Source of the DNA: Ichthyosporea sp. XGB-2017a
Lineage: Eukaryota; Opisthokonta; Ichthyosporea
Direction: 5' to 3'
DNA length: 37,388 nt
Assembly (NCBI GenBank): GCA_002811675.1
Contig: PDIM01010376.1
Coordinates: 1 to 37,388, forward strand
The notes under the pieces were generated by a model. That model searched no databases. It worked only from the letters and a program-made list of their open reading frames with translations, and was not told the DNA's origin. Below are positions 17,401 through 27,133 of the stretch, piece after piece (the stretch's first letter is position 1; each line of letters starts with the position of its first letter). Position numbers and translations under genes: made by a program.

Positions 17401-18840
17401 TTAAATCAACTCAACATAATTTGCAGGAAAGTTACCCTTGCGTCCATTTAGTTCTCCCTTCCACCAGTCATCGACGGATTCAGTTCTGCTGGTTATCACA
17501 ATCGTATCCCCCTGCTTGAAGCCCAAATCACCGCTTTCTTGGGCCTCAAAATCATACAAGGCACGGCATGTGGGCTTTGATGGAACAGGTGGTCGGGTTC
17601 GCGGCTTCGGTACAGGAGGTACCCTTGCTGCAGGTGCACTGGCTTCGTATGGGGGTGGTGTATTTGAATATGAATCGTATTTACTAGGGGCAGCACTGGC
17701 TGTATTGCTGTATGATGATGATCCGCTATACCTGTCATAGGATGAGCTGTTATTGCTCCCGTACTGGTTATACGCAGAAGTGGCGGAGCTTCCATACTTA
17801 TTGTATGCTGAGGATGCCGTGTTTGTATTGGCATTGCCATACGATGATGTCGCAGAGCTTCCATACTTGTCATATGAAGATGCAGCTGCACTTGCTGCGC
17901 CTGAATAGCCCCCATAACTACTGCTTGACCCACTGTTACCGTAAGTGTTGTCATTACTACCACCATAAGAGCTGTAGCCGCCCGCAGTTCCACTGGAGCC
18001 CCCGCTTAAATATGCCTCAGCACGAGGCGTGCCCTTTGACCCGGATGATGGCTTCTTGTTTGCATAATCACTTGTGCGCCTATTATAATCGTAACCACTT
18101 CTGCTGTCTGAATTGCCCCGGTAATTGTTATTGCTGCCACTTCTACTACTTGAACTGTTGCCCCCTTTGCTATCCAAAGACGAGTTTGACTTCGAAAGCA
18201 TACCATACTTGACATCGCCCAAAACCCGGTAAAGCATATTCGCTTCATTTGGTGGATCTACAGCTCCATCAAATATCTCTTTTGTTGTCAGCTTTCGCCC
18301 GTAGAATTTCTTATTCGCATCGGGGCGTTGGATAATACCAGAACCCTCAAGGGAGATACCGGCAAAAAGACCTTTTGTCTTTGAATAAGTATAAACTGCC
18401 GCTACAGTATTTAAGGTGGTTGCAGCCTCCGCATTTCTTCCCAAAGGACCCACTGCTACCGAGAGATTCCCGCCAAGCGTGACATTCCCTTTGGAAAAGG
18501 CTTTTACAGCATCGTTTGTGTTCAGCACAAGGACAAAATCGGTTATCTCGGCACCGACTTGCAAACCTCCTCCCAAACCAGTAGTACCAATTGCCGCAGG
18601 AGCAGTCCAACCTCCTCTGTTGTTCTTGGCAACAACAATTCCACTTCCACCACGAACACTGATAAGAAAGCCAGCTTTCAACACACTAATCACAGCAATT
18701 CCTTTACAATTGGCAAAAATATCTCTCGGAATCATCTTATCAGGCCCTTTGGTGGCCGATGGCATTGTAAAATCTTTGATAATCTTTGTAGCATTTTCAA
18801 TCTCCTTCTGGAGACTCTGAGGCAAGGGATTATTAACCAT
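17401..18840 (-). CDS. SYLF-SH3 protein (Ysc84/Lsb3, SH3YL1-like)
   Basis: Single exon, 479 aa from the ATG at 18840; the open frame upstream has no ATG. Residues 1-225 form a SYLF domain that tracks SH3YL1/Ysc84 closely: an N-N-P-L-P-x-x-L start, G-P-D-K-M-I-P, K-A-G-F-L-I-S-V-R-G-G-S-G-I-V-V-A, L-G-G-G-L-Q-V-G, L-G-G-N-L-S-V-A-V-G-P-L-G-R-N and G-I-S-L-E-G-S. SYLF binds phosphoinositides. A long Ser/Gly/Tyr/Asn-rich linker (225-400) contains many S-S-Y and Y-x-x-Y repeats. A proline-rich segment (402-423) precedes the C-terminal SH3 domain (424-479) with A-L-Y-D-F, D-D-W-W-K-G and F-P-A-N-Y-V. Relatives act at endocytic actin patches and in membrane ruffling. The linker is longer than in SH3YL1 and looks prion- or condensate-like. 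Confidence 0.92.
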   Translation of the reverse strand: MVNNPLPQSLQKEIENATKIIKDFTMPSATKGPDKMIPRDIFANCKGIAVISVLKAGFLISVRGGSGIVVAKNNRGGWTAPAAIGTTGLGGGLQVGAEITDFVLVLNTNDAVKAFSKGNVTLGGNLSVAVGPLGRNAEAATTLNTVAAVYTYSKTKGLFAGISLEGSGIIQRPDANKKFYGRKLTTKEIFDGAVDPPNEANMLYRVLGDVKYGMLSKSNSSLDSKGGNSSSSRSGSNNNYRGNSDSRSGYDYNRRTSDYANKKPSSGSKGTPRAEAYLSGGSSGTAGGYSSYGGSNDNTYGNSGSSSSYGGYSGAASAAASSYDKYGSSATSSYGNANTNTASSAYNKYGSSATSAYNQYGSNNSSSYDRYSGSSSYSNTASAAPSKYDSYSNTPPPYEASAPAARVPPVPKPRTRPPVPSKPTCRALYDFEAQESGDLGFKQGDTIVITSRTESVDDWWKGELNGRKGNFPANYVELI

Positions 18841-19038
18841 CTTCTTCACTTATACAAAAGAAACAAAAAAAAAGAAAAAAAAAAAAAAAAAAAAAACACA
18901 CAAAAAAAAAAAGAACGTCCACTAAAAAACTCGAAATGGAATTAATACACGAGATCTAAATACAAGCAGAACAGAGATCAAACACTCCAAATCCCCCAAC
19001 AACAATAATAACAATGCTAATTATAAAAGCCTGGTTAT
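18841..19038. other. Upstream region of the SYLF-SH3 gene
   Basis: A-rich leader with a poly-A/AC stretch at 18867-18912, probably the 5'UTR and promoter of the SYLF-SH3 gene. No other element seen. Confidence 0.4.
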
Positions 19039-19073
19039 AAATCTCAAATCTCAAATCTCAAATCTCAAATCTC
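19039..19073. repeat. Five tandem copies of AAATCTC
   Basis: Five exact 7-bp units (GAGATTT on the minus strand) upstream of the SYLF-SH3 gene and before the assembly gap. It is not a known telomere repeat. A short minisatellite. Confidence 0.9.
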
Positions 19074-19368
19074 CACTACTGTAATAATAATAAAAATCTA
19101 TTACTAAAATGTACTATACTAACCGCAGTAGTCCAGTAATAAGAGACACTACCGCTACAGGAAGGGAGGAGGAGGGGGCTGTCAGTTGTGGTACTTCACC
19201 GTTCACGTCATAGGTCTGCTACAGTACAGCTTGGGAAAAGGTGCTTTATTTTATAGCACTATTTCTCCACCACACTGACCAATGACACGCTGCAGCTGGG
19301 CTGGGGGCTGGGGGACTGATCAGGAAAGAAAAAGGCGGGAAAAAGAATATTTTTTCTTGTCAAGGCCA

Positions 19369-19406
19369 TTTTTTTTTTTTTCTTTTTTTTTTTTGTTTTG
19401 TTTGGG

Positions 19407-19479
<73 letters not shown>

Positions 19480-20500
19480 NNNNNNNNNNNNNNNNNNNNN
19501 NNNNNNNNNNNNNNNNNNNNNNNNNNNNNNNNNNNNNNNNNNNNNNNNNNNNNNNNNNNNNNNNNNNNNNNNNNNNNNNNNNNNNNNNNNNNNNNNNNNN
19601 NNNNNNNNNNNNNNNNNNNNNNNNNNNNNNNNNNNNNNNNNNNNNNNNNNNNNNNNNNNNNNNNNNNNNNNNNNNNNNNNNNNNNNNNNNNNNNNNNNNN
19701 NNNNNNNNNNNNNNNNNNNNNNNNNNNNNNNNNNNNNNNNNNNNNNNNNNNNNNNNNNNNNNNNNNNNNNNNNNNNNNNNNNNNNNNNNNNNNNNNNNNN
19801 NNNNNNNNNNNNNNNNNNNNNNNNNNNNNNNNNNNNNNNNNNNNNNNNNNNNNNNNNNNNNNNNNNNNNNNNNNNNNNNNNNNNNNNNNNNNNNNNNNNN
19901 NNNNNNNNNNNNNNNNNNNNNNNNNNNNNNNNNNNNNNNNNNNNNNNNNNNNNNNNNNNNNNNNNNNNNNNNNNNNNNNNNNNNNNNNNNNNNNNNNNNN
20001 NNNNNNNNNNNNNNNNNNNNNNNNNNNNNNNNNNNNNNNNNNNNNNNNNNNNNNNNNNNNNNNNNNNNNNNNNNNNNNNNNNNNNNNNNNNNNNNNNNNN
20101 NNNNNNNNNNNNNNNNNNNNNNNNNNNNNNNNNNNNNNNNNNNNNNNNNNNNNNNNNNNNNNNNNNNNNNNNNNNNNNNNNNNNNNNNNNNNNNNNNNNN
20201 NNNNNNNNNNNNNNNNNNNNNNNNNNNNNNNNNNNNNNNNNNNNNNNNNNNNNNNNNNNNNNNNNNNNNNNNNNNNNNNNNNNNNNNNNNNNNNNNNNNN
20301 NNNNNNNNNNNNNNNNNNNNNNNNNNNNNNNNNNNNNNNNNNNNNNNNNNNNNNNNNNNNNNNNNNNNNNNNNNNNNNNNNNNNNNNNNNNNNNNNNNNN
20401 NNNNNNNNNNNNNNNNNNNNNNNNNNNNNNNTTTTTGTTTTTTTTTTTTTTTGGGTTTTTTTTTTTTTTTTTTGTTATTCTTTTTTTCGTTTTTTTGATT
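19369..20500. other. Poly-T tract containing an assembly gap (N at 19480-20431)
   Basis: The sequence runs into nearly pure T from 19369, with an unbroken T-run of about 70 nt up to 19479, then 952 N, then T-rich DNA again to about 20500 with occasional G or C. The gap therefore sits in a homopolymer, either a true long poly-T/poly-A tract or a sequencing collapse. Any frames across it are artefacts of N and T. Whether genes or repeats are hidden cannot be told from the sequence. Confidence 0.95.
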
Positions 20501-20612
20501 TTTGTCTTTCGGTGTCTGATAATCTTTAATCGACAAAGAAGATAAAGAGTGTATATAATACTAATCAATTATATGAAGGTGGGGTTGATTTGATGCTTGT
20601 GACTATAGACTG

Positions 20613-23521
20613 ATGGGGCTGTTGACAACTGGGCAGAGTTGTGGGCCAAGAGGAGAGGGAGGAGATCTGTTTAAGGGGAACAGCCTCTTAGTGAACGGGA
20701 GCCTTGTGGGTGGAAGTGAAGAGGAGGATGAAATAGAAAGTGTGGAGGAAGAGGAGGAGGGAGAGGATTCGCCATTGTTGTTTGCCATGCCGTCCGTTTC
20801 CAAGAAAAGGAAGAGAGTTCACTGTGCGGAAGGTGAGGAGAAAATGAGGGATGTGACAAAAGCTGATGCAGGTGATTATTCAGTGAATGGCTCCCGCTCG
20901 TCTGCCGTTGGTGAGGTGGATAAGATTGTGTACAACGCTGCTTATCGGCTGTGTGATTTGTTCTCTCAAAGTGTGTGGGATGCAGAGGCGTTGTTTCAAG
21001 TTAGCAGTGGGGAAAAGAAGCGAAGCACTTTATTAGAGGGGCAGAAAAGTGGTGATAATACCGATCCGGATGGGCTGGGAGTGATTAAAGAGGATGATTT
21101 GGAAGACGAAGAAGAACGGGAAGAAGAAGAGGAGGGATTTACTCATCATTGGCTAAATGATGCAGAGTGTTCAGCGTTGAACTGCTTATCTGGAACACAT
21201 AACACAAAAGATGTACTCAAGATTATATGCACTAGTAGCTATGCACCTCAGCAAAAGGAGGTCCGTGCAAAACAGCAAGACAATTGCAGACCTGTATCAG
21301 AATCAATGCTGCGAAATCAGAAGTTTTTTTGGGTTGGAAGGGATCTGGACGTGAATGGGTTTTGCAATTTAATGTGCAGACAAGCTGCGGTTGAAACTGT
21401 TGAAGCTGTAACTCAATTGAAGATGCAAAGCGTAAAGACCCTTTCGCCTCATCGGCGATTTCATATTGTGGGGGTTGTGTGTCACATGAGTGAGCCGTGG
21501 AATTTGGATAGAGACTTTCCTCGCGATCCCTCAAAGCCCTCAAAGTCTTCCGGCTCATCGCGCAATCGATTCATTGCACCATTTGTGCTCTCCAATGGCC
21601 AAAGGGAATATATCAATGTTACATGTTGGGGAAAACTTGCGAAAGAATTTTGCACGGGGTATAGGATGGACCAGAAAGACTGCCAGTCACATAAGGACAC
21701 ATGGAGCATTCATATCGGGGATATAGTCTTTGTCAGCTTTCTTCGAATGAGCACATACCAAAGACAAAAGGTGCTGCATAGTACCGACCGGACCAAAGTA
21801 GTTGTTTTTTACCGGGAGCCTGAATCAGAGAGTTGTCGCACGATTGCTGCTGTCGCTTCCGATGAAGCAAGTCTGAATCTATCAAGTTTTGAAAAACTGG
21901 GCTCAATGTTGATCAGTAGTGGCACCGAAGACGAAGAAAGACGATTGTGCAATAGAATGTGTGCGATAGCTCAAATTATTGCACGCTTAGCGAAATACAG
22001 CTTCATTCGAAATCCCTATTACAGGCAAGAAAATGTGCGACCGGACCCAGGCAACACACAAAAGGACTTTTACCAAGGCAAACGGGCCATGAAACGATGC
22101 GCCGGCCAACAGGAACAGAAAAGCCTTATAGTAGCAAGGTGGGTTGATGACTTTTCTAATGTCAAAGAGGGTCAGTTAATGGAATTTGTAGGAAAAGTTG
22201 ATTCTGAAGACTCTGCTTGCATGTATAAAACTGCCCCACAAGAAATTCGAAGCAATTTTGCTTTTTTCAAGTACAAGGTCAATTTATGTGATACCCAAAA
22301 GAAGAGTAGTGTAGAATCTTTGTGGGACCGCCAGGTAGAAGCCGGGCGTATTTGTGCGAAACGTAAGTCCCGTATTCTTGTGGACGAAGGCTTCGTTCTC
22401 CGAGAGCTGCTTTGTCGAGAGGAGCAGCTGGAATGCTGTTTTAAATTCGAAAATATTTTAGTAAAGTTTTGTCAGATATATCAGGATTTTATTCTTGTAA
22501 CGGTAAGCATACCACCACCTTTTAAGATTTTGTTTAACGTCCTAAAACCAAACGTCCTCTAAGTGTTCTTATAATATTGGCTTTGAAGACTTCAAGGTCG
22601 CGTGTCTATCCTGTAGCAAAAAATGATTGCCATTGCAGTGGAGTAGCCTTGGACAGTCTACCTAATGCATTTTCTGGCGCGGACAGTTTGGCTTTCAAAG
22701 CTTCTACAAAGAAAATATCAACAAAGTCAGAAGTTTGTGAGGTTGTTTTGTTCCCGGGTCGTATCAAGACATATACTATTACAAAACCAGCATGTGGGAC
22801 TGATCTCAACACCAAAGAGCCCGCCAGATGTGATGGCAGAATCATTCGTATGAATGAAACTATTCCTTTAATCGTATCGTCCCCACTTCATGCAAAATTC
22901 AAAAGCAATTCACTTCTGACAAAAAGCTTTGCACACGCTCTTGACTCAGCAACATACTTTGGGTGTGAGTCATGCCTGACTCCAGCAAGGACTGATAGGA
23001 ATGATATTGTGAGCTCGTGCTGTGAATTTTGCACATCAGGGTCGGTGGGGGGATCGAAAAGTAAAGCAAATGTATGGCTCTATTCTCCCATTTCAATTCT
23101 CGTTGAGCCTTTCCCATGTTCCACCGATAAACCAAATTTTGAAACCGCACAGGCAATCAATGTTGGGCCTAGTGAGGTGGGGAGTTTATTCTTTGGTGGT
23201 TTATCTGCTGGAGCTCTTCGCAAACTGAAGAACGAGCTTAGCCCAATTGTAATGACTGAAAAGTTAGATAACTGTTCAATGGTCGACGTAGAAGGCGCTT
23301 TCATTCCCGTGGCCTTGGAGCCGAATGGAGGCGTATCTTGTTCGCAAGATGTGCTTTCCAAACTGTACACACTATCCCGGTTCCCGTTTTTTAGCATAGG
23401 AAAGTCTACAGCAATCAAGGACACGAAAACGCCCCTGAGCTTCAAAGTCCGGCATGTTCAGATTGTTGATGAAAACGGCTACATCGTTCGTAAGTCAAAC
23501 AGTTTGTTGGACATAAAGTGA
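20613..23521 (+). CDS. Shieldin complex subunit 2-like OB-fold protein
   Basis: Exons 20613-22502 and 22589-23521, joined by a GTAAGC..TTTGAAG intron (phase 0), give 940 aa. Residues 1-60 and 130-180 are acidic and disordered. An OB-fold-like region starts near 271 (F-H-I-V-G-V-V-C-H, then N-V-T-C-W-G-K-L, I-G-D-I-V-F-V-S-F), and further beta-rich parts follow to about 740. A zinc-binding C-x2-C-x15-C-x2-C element (Cys756, 759, 775, 778) begins Y-F-G-C-E-S-C. The extreme C-terminus has K-V-x(3)-Q-I-V-D-E-N-G-Y and S-L-L-D (924-938). As I recall human SHLD2 (FAM35A), its C-terminal OB domain has a Y-x-G-C-x-x-C zinc site and ends with V-L-D-E-N-x-Y then S-L-L-D. SHLD2 binds ssDNA and protects breaks from resection with REV7. 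RPA-like, MEIOB or RADX relatives are alternatives. The start codon is tentative because the gap lies upstream. Confidence 0.7.
22503..22588 (+). other. Spliceosomal intron (86 nt) of the shieldin-2-like gene
   Basis: Starts GTAAGC and ends GGCTTTGAAG, phase 0. Read-through meets a stop at 22560; splicing joins the OB-fold region to the exon with the zinc site. Exon 2 has no ATG near its start, which supports the junction. Confidence 0.85.
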
Positions 23522-23674
23522 ATTTTCCGCAAACGAGTTTTGTATTATTTTTATTTTATGATTTATTACAGTTTACTAGCATATGAGCATGATATATCAA
23601 ACGTAAAGAGCAAAACAAATCCCAATCCCAAACAGCCAGTGCTTTTCCTTAGGGCATTGAAGTGTATGGCATGA
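23522..23674. other. Convergent spacer with minus-strand AATAAA signals
   Basis: 153 bp between two tail-to-tail genes. TTTATT at 23551-23556 and 23563-23568 read as AATAAA on the minus strand and can serve the carrier gene. No AATAAA is seen for the plus-strand gene within the spacer. Confidence 0.45.
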
Positions 23675-24763
23675 TTATTGATTTTCAGCATAGCTGATTA
23701 TCTTTTTCAATTGTTCCCAGAACACAAAGGTAAGCAGTGTATGGGGCCCCAATCGCATGTAATGAGCTGTTATCCCCTTATAAAACGAAAGAGGACCCTC
23801 GTGTTTCACGATCTTGCGTGCACAGTCTACCATGCTCGAATATAACTCTCCCTTCCCGTTGGGACCAATTTTTTGATTGTACATACGTGTGGACATCACG
23901 TCAAATGGATTCATAAAACACACCACTACAAAACCTGTCAGAAAACTGCTAAAAAAGTGTACTGGGAAGGAGTCCTTTTCAAAGAGACCCCACGCCAAAA
24001 CATTTCTCTTGATTGCATCATAACTTGACAACTGTACAGAAGAACCAATCGCCACACGGGTCATAGCAGCCCGATAGCCCTGGTAGAGTCCAGCAATCCC
24101 ACCACGCTGGTAAATGGTTCTGAACGCATCAGCCATTCCTTTGTGAGCATATTGCGTTCCCACTGCAATTTTCCCTGGTGTCTTTAAAGAACTTAATGAC
24201 TGAGATTGTAATTGAGTTTTCACCAAAAAGAAGGGAGAGCCGATAAATGCGCCCAATGCACCAGAGGATGCCCCAGCAAAGACTGATGCGATAAAAGGGT
24301 GCGCTTTGAATACTTCCAGCTCACACAACATTTCTTTGAAAGGCTGGTAGAAACCCAAACGAGTGCCATTCATCACTGCCTGGTACGCTAAAGCAGGAAT
24401 GATCCCTTTCTGCACTCCCCGCATCCCCTCATTCCCGTAGATTATCATCATCCCGTGGAAAGGATTACGATACGTTTTGACAGATCTTGCCTCTTTACCA
24501 AACGCAGCTTGCTTTTTGAGTTCCCCTTGCAACTGCATACGGGTTTTCACCACCTCAAATGGATTGCTCACAAAGGTCGCCCCCATTGTGGCCATTGCGC
24601 CTGAGAAATGGTTGAGCCAAGAAATCATGGTTGTGCTTTTTCTATTGATGCGCTTTGTAGTGAACGTGGTGGCGGTTGCTGCGGAGGAATTAGACGAAGA
24701 AGTGGGGCCTGAAGAAGGCACAGTAGTGGGGGCTGCTGTAGTTGTTGCTGCTGCCGAAGACAT
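23675..24763 (-). CDS. Mitochondrial carrier, OAC1/SLC25A34/SLC25A35 type
   Basis: Single exon, 362 aa. Residues 1-40 are Ala/Thr/Ser-rich, an extension beyond the usual 300-residue carrier. Three tandem carrier repeats follow, with the signature P-x-[DE]-x-x-[KR]: S-N-P-F-E-V-V-K-T-R-M-Q-L-Q-G-E in the first, G-S-P-F-F-L-V-K-T-Q-L-Q in the second (the acid is replaced by a hydrophobic residue) and N-P-F-D-V-M-S-T-R-M-Y-N-Q in the third. This unusual second signature and the third M-Y-N-Q run are what I expect from yeast oxaloacetate carrier Oac1 and animal SLC25A34/35. These carriers lie in the inner membrane; Oac1 transports oxaloacetate, sulfate and related anions, while SLC25A34/35 substrates are less clear. 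It is convergent with the shieldin-2-like gene. Confidence 0.9.
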   Translation of the reverse strand: MSSAAATTTAAPTTVPSSGPTSSSNSSAATATTFTTKRINRKSTTMISWLNHFSGAMATMGATFVSNPFEVVKTRMQLQGELKKQAAFGKEARSVKTYRNPFHGMMIIYGNEGMRGVQKGIIPALAYQAVMNGTRLGFYQPFKEMLCELEVFKAHPFIASVFAGASSGALGAFIGSPFFLVKTQLQSQSLSSLKTPGKIAVGTQYAHKGMADAFRTIYQRGGIAGLYQGYRAAMTRVAIGSSVQLSSYDAIKRNVLAWGLFEKDSFPVHFFSSFLTGFVVVCFMNPFDVMSTRMYNQKIGPNGKGELYSSMVDCARKIVKHEGPLSFYKGITAHYMRLGPHTLLTFVFWEQLKKIISYAENQ

Positions 24764-25863
24764 GCTTATCTTTAAAAAACAATACTAAATCTCAAAAACA
24801 CTTATGCACAATCCGATAAAAAAACTTAAACACCCTTTCTCCTTTTTAAAACAAACAAAGTTAAACAAATCACAAACAGAAACCAAAATCTCCAGTACAC
24901 ATTAAACGAAAAAGAAAAGAAAAAGAAACACACCATTGACCATATTATTGGGGTTCTTTTAAATTGTGCTTTAGGTGAAATTGTCGATAAATTGAGCTGA
25001 ATTGTTTCTCGTTAAAAAAATTGATAATCTAAATTTGATGTCGGATATTGTAGTGCGGGAAGGGACGGAAGAGTCAGTTAATTTTGGCAAGTTTGATTGT
25101 TCAAACGGACAAATGGCAGGGCTTCCAAGAGTTTGTGTACTGCAACTAGGAACTATATTTATACAAGCTCAATATAATAGATACATTATTATAAAGTGTA
25201 GCTTAGCTGGAGATTTGAAGTAGCAAATCATTGGACGGAGAATTGGTTGGTTTGTGAGAAGACAGTCGTTTTTCGTCGAATCACGAAAGGGAAGGTCAAT
25301 GGAATTACGAAAAGGGAAGTACGTTATAACGGTAAAGTACGCAAGCAAGACCACAATTGGTAGTCCTCACGTCAAATCAGACAATGCCTAAATGAATCAG
25401 CAAAGCTCCCCTCTCTTTCCCTAAAATCTAATAAAGTAAAGGATAACCAGATTAAAAGAAAATCAGGTTTGTCCGAGCTTGTTTTTTTTTTGGCACCGCA
25501 AGGCGCAAAAATGTACAATCAAAAAAAAAACAGCTGTTTTTTTTTTTTGCTTTCTATTTTTTTGTTTGCTTTAATTTTAAATTCTTCCAAGTGTACCCTA
25601 CTAAGGTACTTTTATTAATCCCCCCTCTTCTTTCGGATAGGGTTATACTTCTCAGTGGGTTTTCCCCTATTGCTGAATTGGCATGCTCAGGCCTGAATTA
25701 CCAAGCTAGAAAAGTGCGGACAAAAACTTCAGACAGCAGACATTTTACGTACGGCGACAAGTACTGAAGGCTTCAAAACTGTCCCCCAGGCCACCCTCGA
25801 GGAGCAAGCGACTAGCGACGGCTACCTGCCCCTCCAAAGAGTGTGTTACAGATTAACTATGGA
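24764..25863. other. Divergent intergenic region between carrier and secreted-protein genes
   Basis: 1.1 kb. The carrier side (24764-25600) is AT-rich with T-runs (25482-25491, 25535-25546). The last 170 bp before the secreted-protein gene (25690-25857) are GC-richer and open in two overlapping frames without an ATG, so they may be 5'UTR or an unseen upstream exon. No RNA gene recognised. Confidence 0.5.
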
Positions 25864-27090
25864 ATGGTAACAGGAATGAAGATTAAGATGAGGATTAATA
25901 GTTATCACCAGCAGAGATATTCAATCACAGTACTGTTCTTCCTCTTGGTGTGTTGCTCTACCGACCTGGCGTCCTCGTCCAGTGGTGATAGAAAGGCGGC
26001 CGGGTTCAGTATTGTCCCCGAGAAGCCATCCGTGTCGTGTGGGAATGGTGGCCACATTGCACTGACTGATGAAGCGTGTCCCCTGGATGTCATTGTGGAT
26101 CCCTCGGTGAGCGGGTTTGTGAATTACTATTTGGCCTTTGATTGGGTGGCTAACTATACGTCAACCTTCTCGCTGAGCTGCACTGAGATACATTCTAAGT
26201 TGAAGAAGCAGAACGAAAGTACCGTTATAACCCTTCTGTATCAATGGGAGACGCCAAAGTTAAATCTGGGTGAGGATGGGGTAAATGCGAGTTTTGAGTA
26301 CTTTGGGGAAACGAATAACACCAACGGGAAATGGCCAAGGGATCAAGTTGTTAGGATTGGAAGTGATGAGCTATTTTGGACGTCGATTTTGTTGTCTGAT
26401 GCCTTGGATCCTAAGTGTCAGCATGAATCCAGTTTATATGACGCTGATTATAGCTTTGGGTATGACTTTCTTGAAATGGGGAAAGAGTGTGATAGTCTGA
26501 TTATCATCAACAGGACATTTTTGCTCTCAATGGAACGGGCTGAGACGTACTCGTTTAGCGGATTATACAAGGTGAACCACACCTCAGTGCTGAGTGTGGA
26601 AATACCGGCGGGGATTACTACTTCAAATGTGACCACGAATGGTACTAATTCAATTGCGTTCTCGTACACCACCACTCAACGTACTACTTATGTGGAAGTG
26701 GATAGTGGAACAACTGAAGAAAAGGCTGTAGTACTAATTTCAAAGCCATATGATACGCCAAGGTATCATAAGAGTATCAACGTATCGCTTTTCTCACAGC
26801 AGGCTAGTGATGCCATTGCCAATCTTACGCAGAAGATTGGGCGGCCGGACCGGCTGTGGAGAGTGCGTACGATGACTAGTAGCGCCAACAAGAATGTGTA
26901 TTACGTGGACGTCCCTAACAACAATGGGTTTAGTACTGATGCTTTAGTATCTATGAAGGACGATTTCGTTGTATTTGATTGTGGCGAATCGTTTAGCAAT
27001 GAAACACGTGAGATTTTTAAGGGAGCAGACTTGTCGTGGCGCGGAAGCTTATCATTCAGTTATGTCCAGCGCGCGCATCCGCCAAAGTAA
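25864..27090 (+). CDS. Secreted N-glycosylated protein of unknown family
   Basis: Single exon, 408 aa from the ATG at 25864; ATGs at 25876 and 25888 would also leave the signal intact. A basic start followed by S-I-T-V-L-F-F-L-L-V-C-C-S-T forms a signal peptide or anchor with likely cleavage near A-S-S-S. The mature part has about eleven N-x-S/T sequons and few cysteines (C-G-N-G-G, E-A-C-P, S-C-T-E, P-K-C-Q, K-E-C-D, F-D-C-G). It has beta-strand-like alternation and no second membrane segment or GPI signal; it ends in A-H-P-P-K. It is therefore probably a lumenal or secreted glycoprotein. PIGX/PBN1 was considered because of general look, but their C-terminal membrane segment is missing. I do not recognise a family. 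The 3' end is 43 bp from the thioesterase stop. Confidence 0.75.
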   Translation: MVTGMKIKMRINSYHQQRYSITVLFFLLVCCSTDLASSSSGDRKAAGFSIVPEKPSVSCGNGGHIALTDEACPLDVIVDPSVSGFVNYYLAFDWVANYTSTFSLSCTEIHSKLKKQNESTVITLLYQWETPKLNLGEDGVNASFEYFGETNNTNGKWPRDQVVRIGSDELFWTSILLSDALDPKCQHESSLYDADYSFGYDFLEMGKECDSLIIINRTFLLSMERAETYSFSGLYKVNHTSVLSVEIPAGITTSNVTTNGTNSIAFSYTTTQRTTYVEVDSGTTEEKAVVLISKPYDTPRYHKSINVSLFSQQASDAIANLTQKIGRPDRLWRVRTMTSSANKNVYYVDVPNNNGFSTDALVSMKDDFVVFDCGESFSNETREIFKGADLSWRGSLSFSYVQRAHPPK

Positions 27091-27123
27091 ACAGGGAATT
27101 TGGCCCAGAAAGAACCAAGCTTC

Positions 27124-27129
27124 TTTATT
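27124..27129 (-). terminator. AATAAA polyadenylation signal of the thioesterase gene
   Basis: AATAAA on the minus strand only four bases past the stop codon of the thioesterase gene, leaving an extremely short 3'UTR. It lies in the 43-bp spacer with the secreted-protein gene, so convergent transcripts probably overlap. Confidence 0.45.
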
Positions 27130-27133
27130 TTTT

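Noticed and set aside
19039-19073. AAATCTC repeats as telomere sequence
   Set aside because: Only five units, inside a gene-rich region, and the unit does not match known telomere repeats such as TTAGGG or TTTAGGG.
19259-20568. Long reading frames on both strands across the gap region
   Set aside because: They consist of N (X) and Lys or Phe runs from the poly-T tract; no coding content.
20613-23521. Two separate genes at 20613-22562 and 22577-23521
   Set aside because: The second frame lacks an ATG near its start, and a good GTAAGC..TTTGAAG intron joins the two in phase with a consistent domain order.
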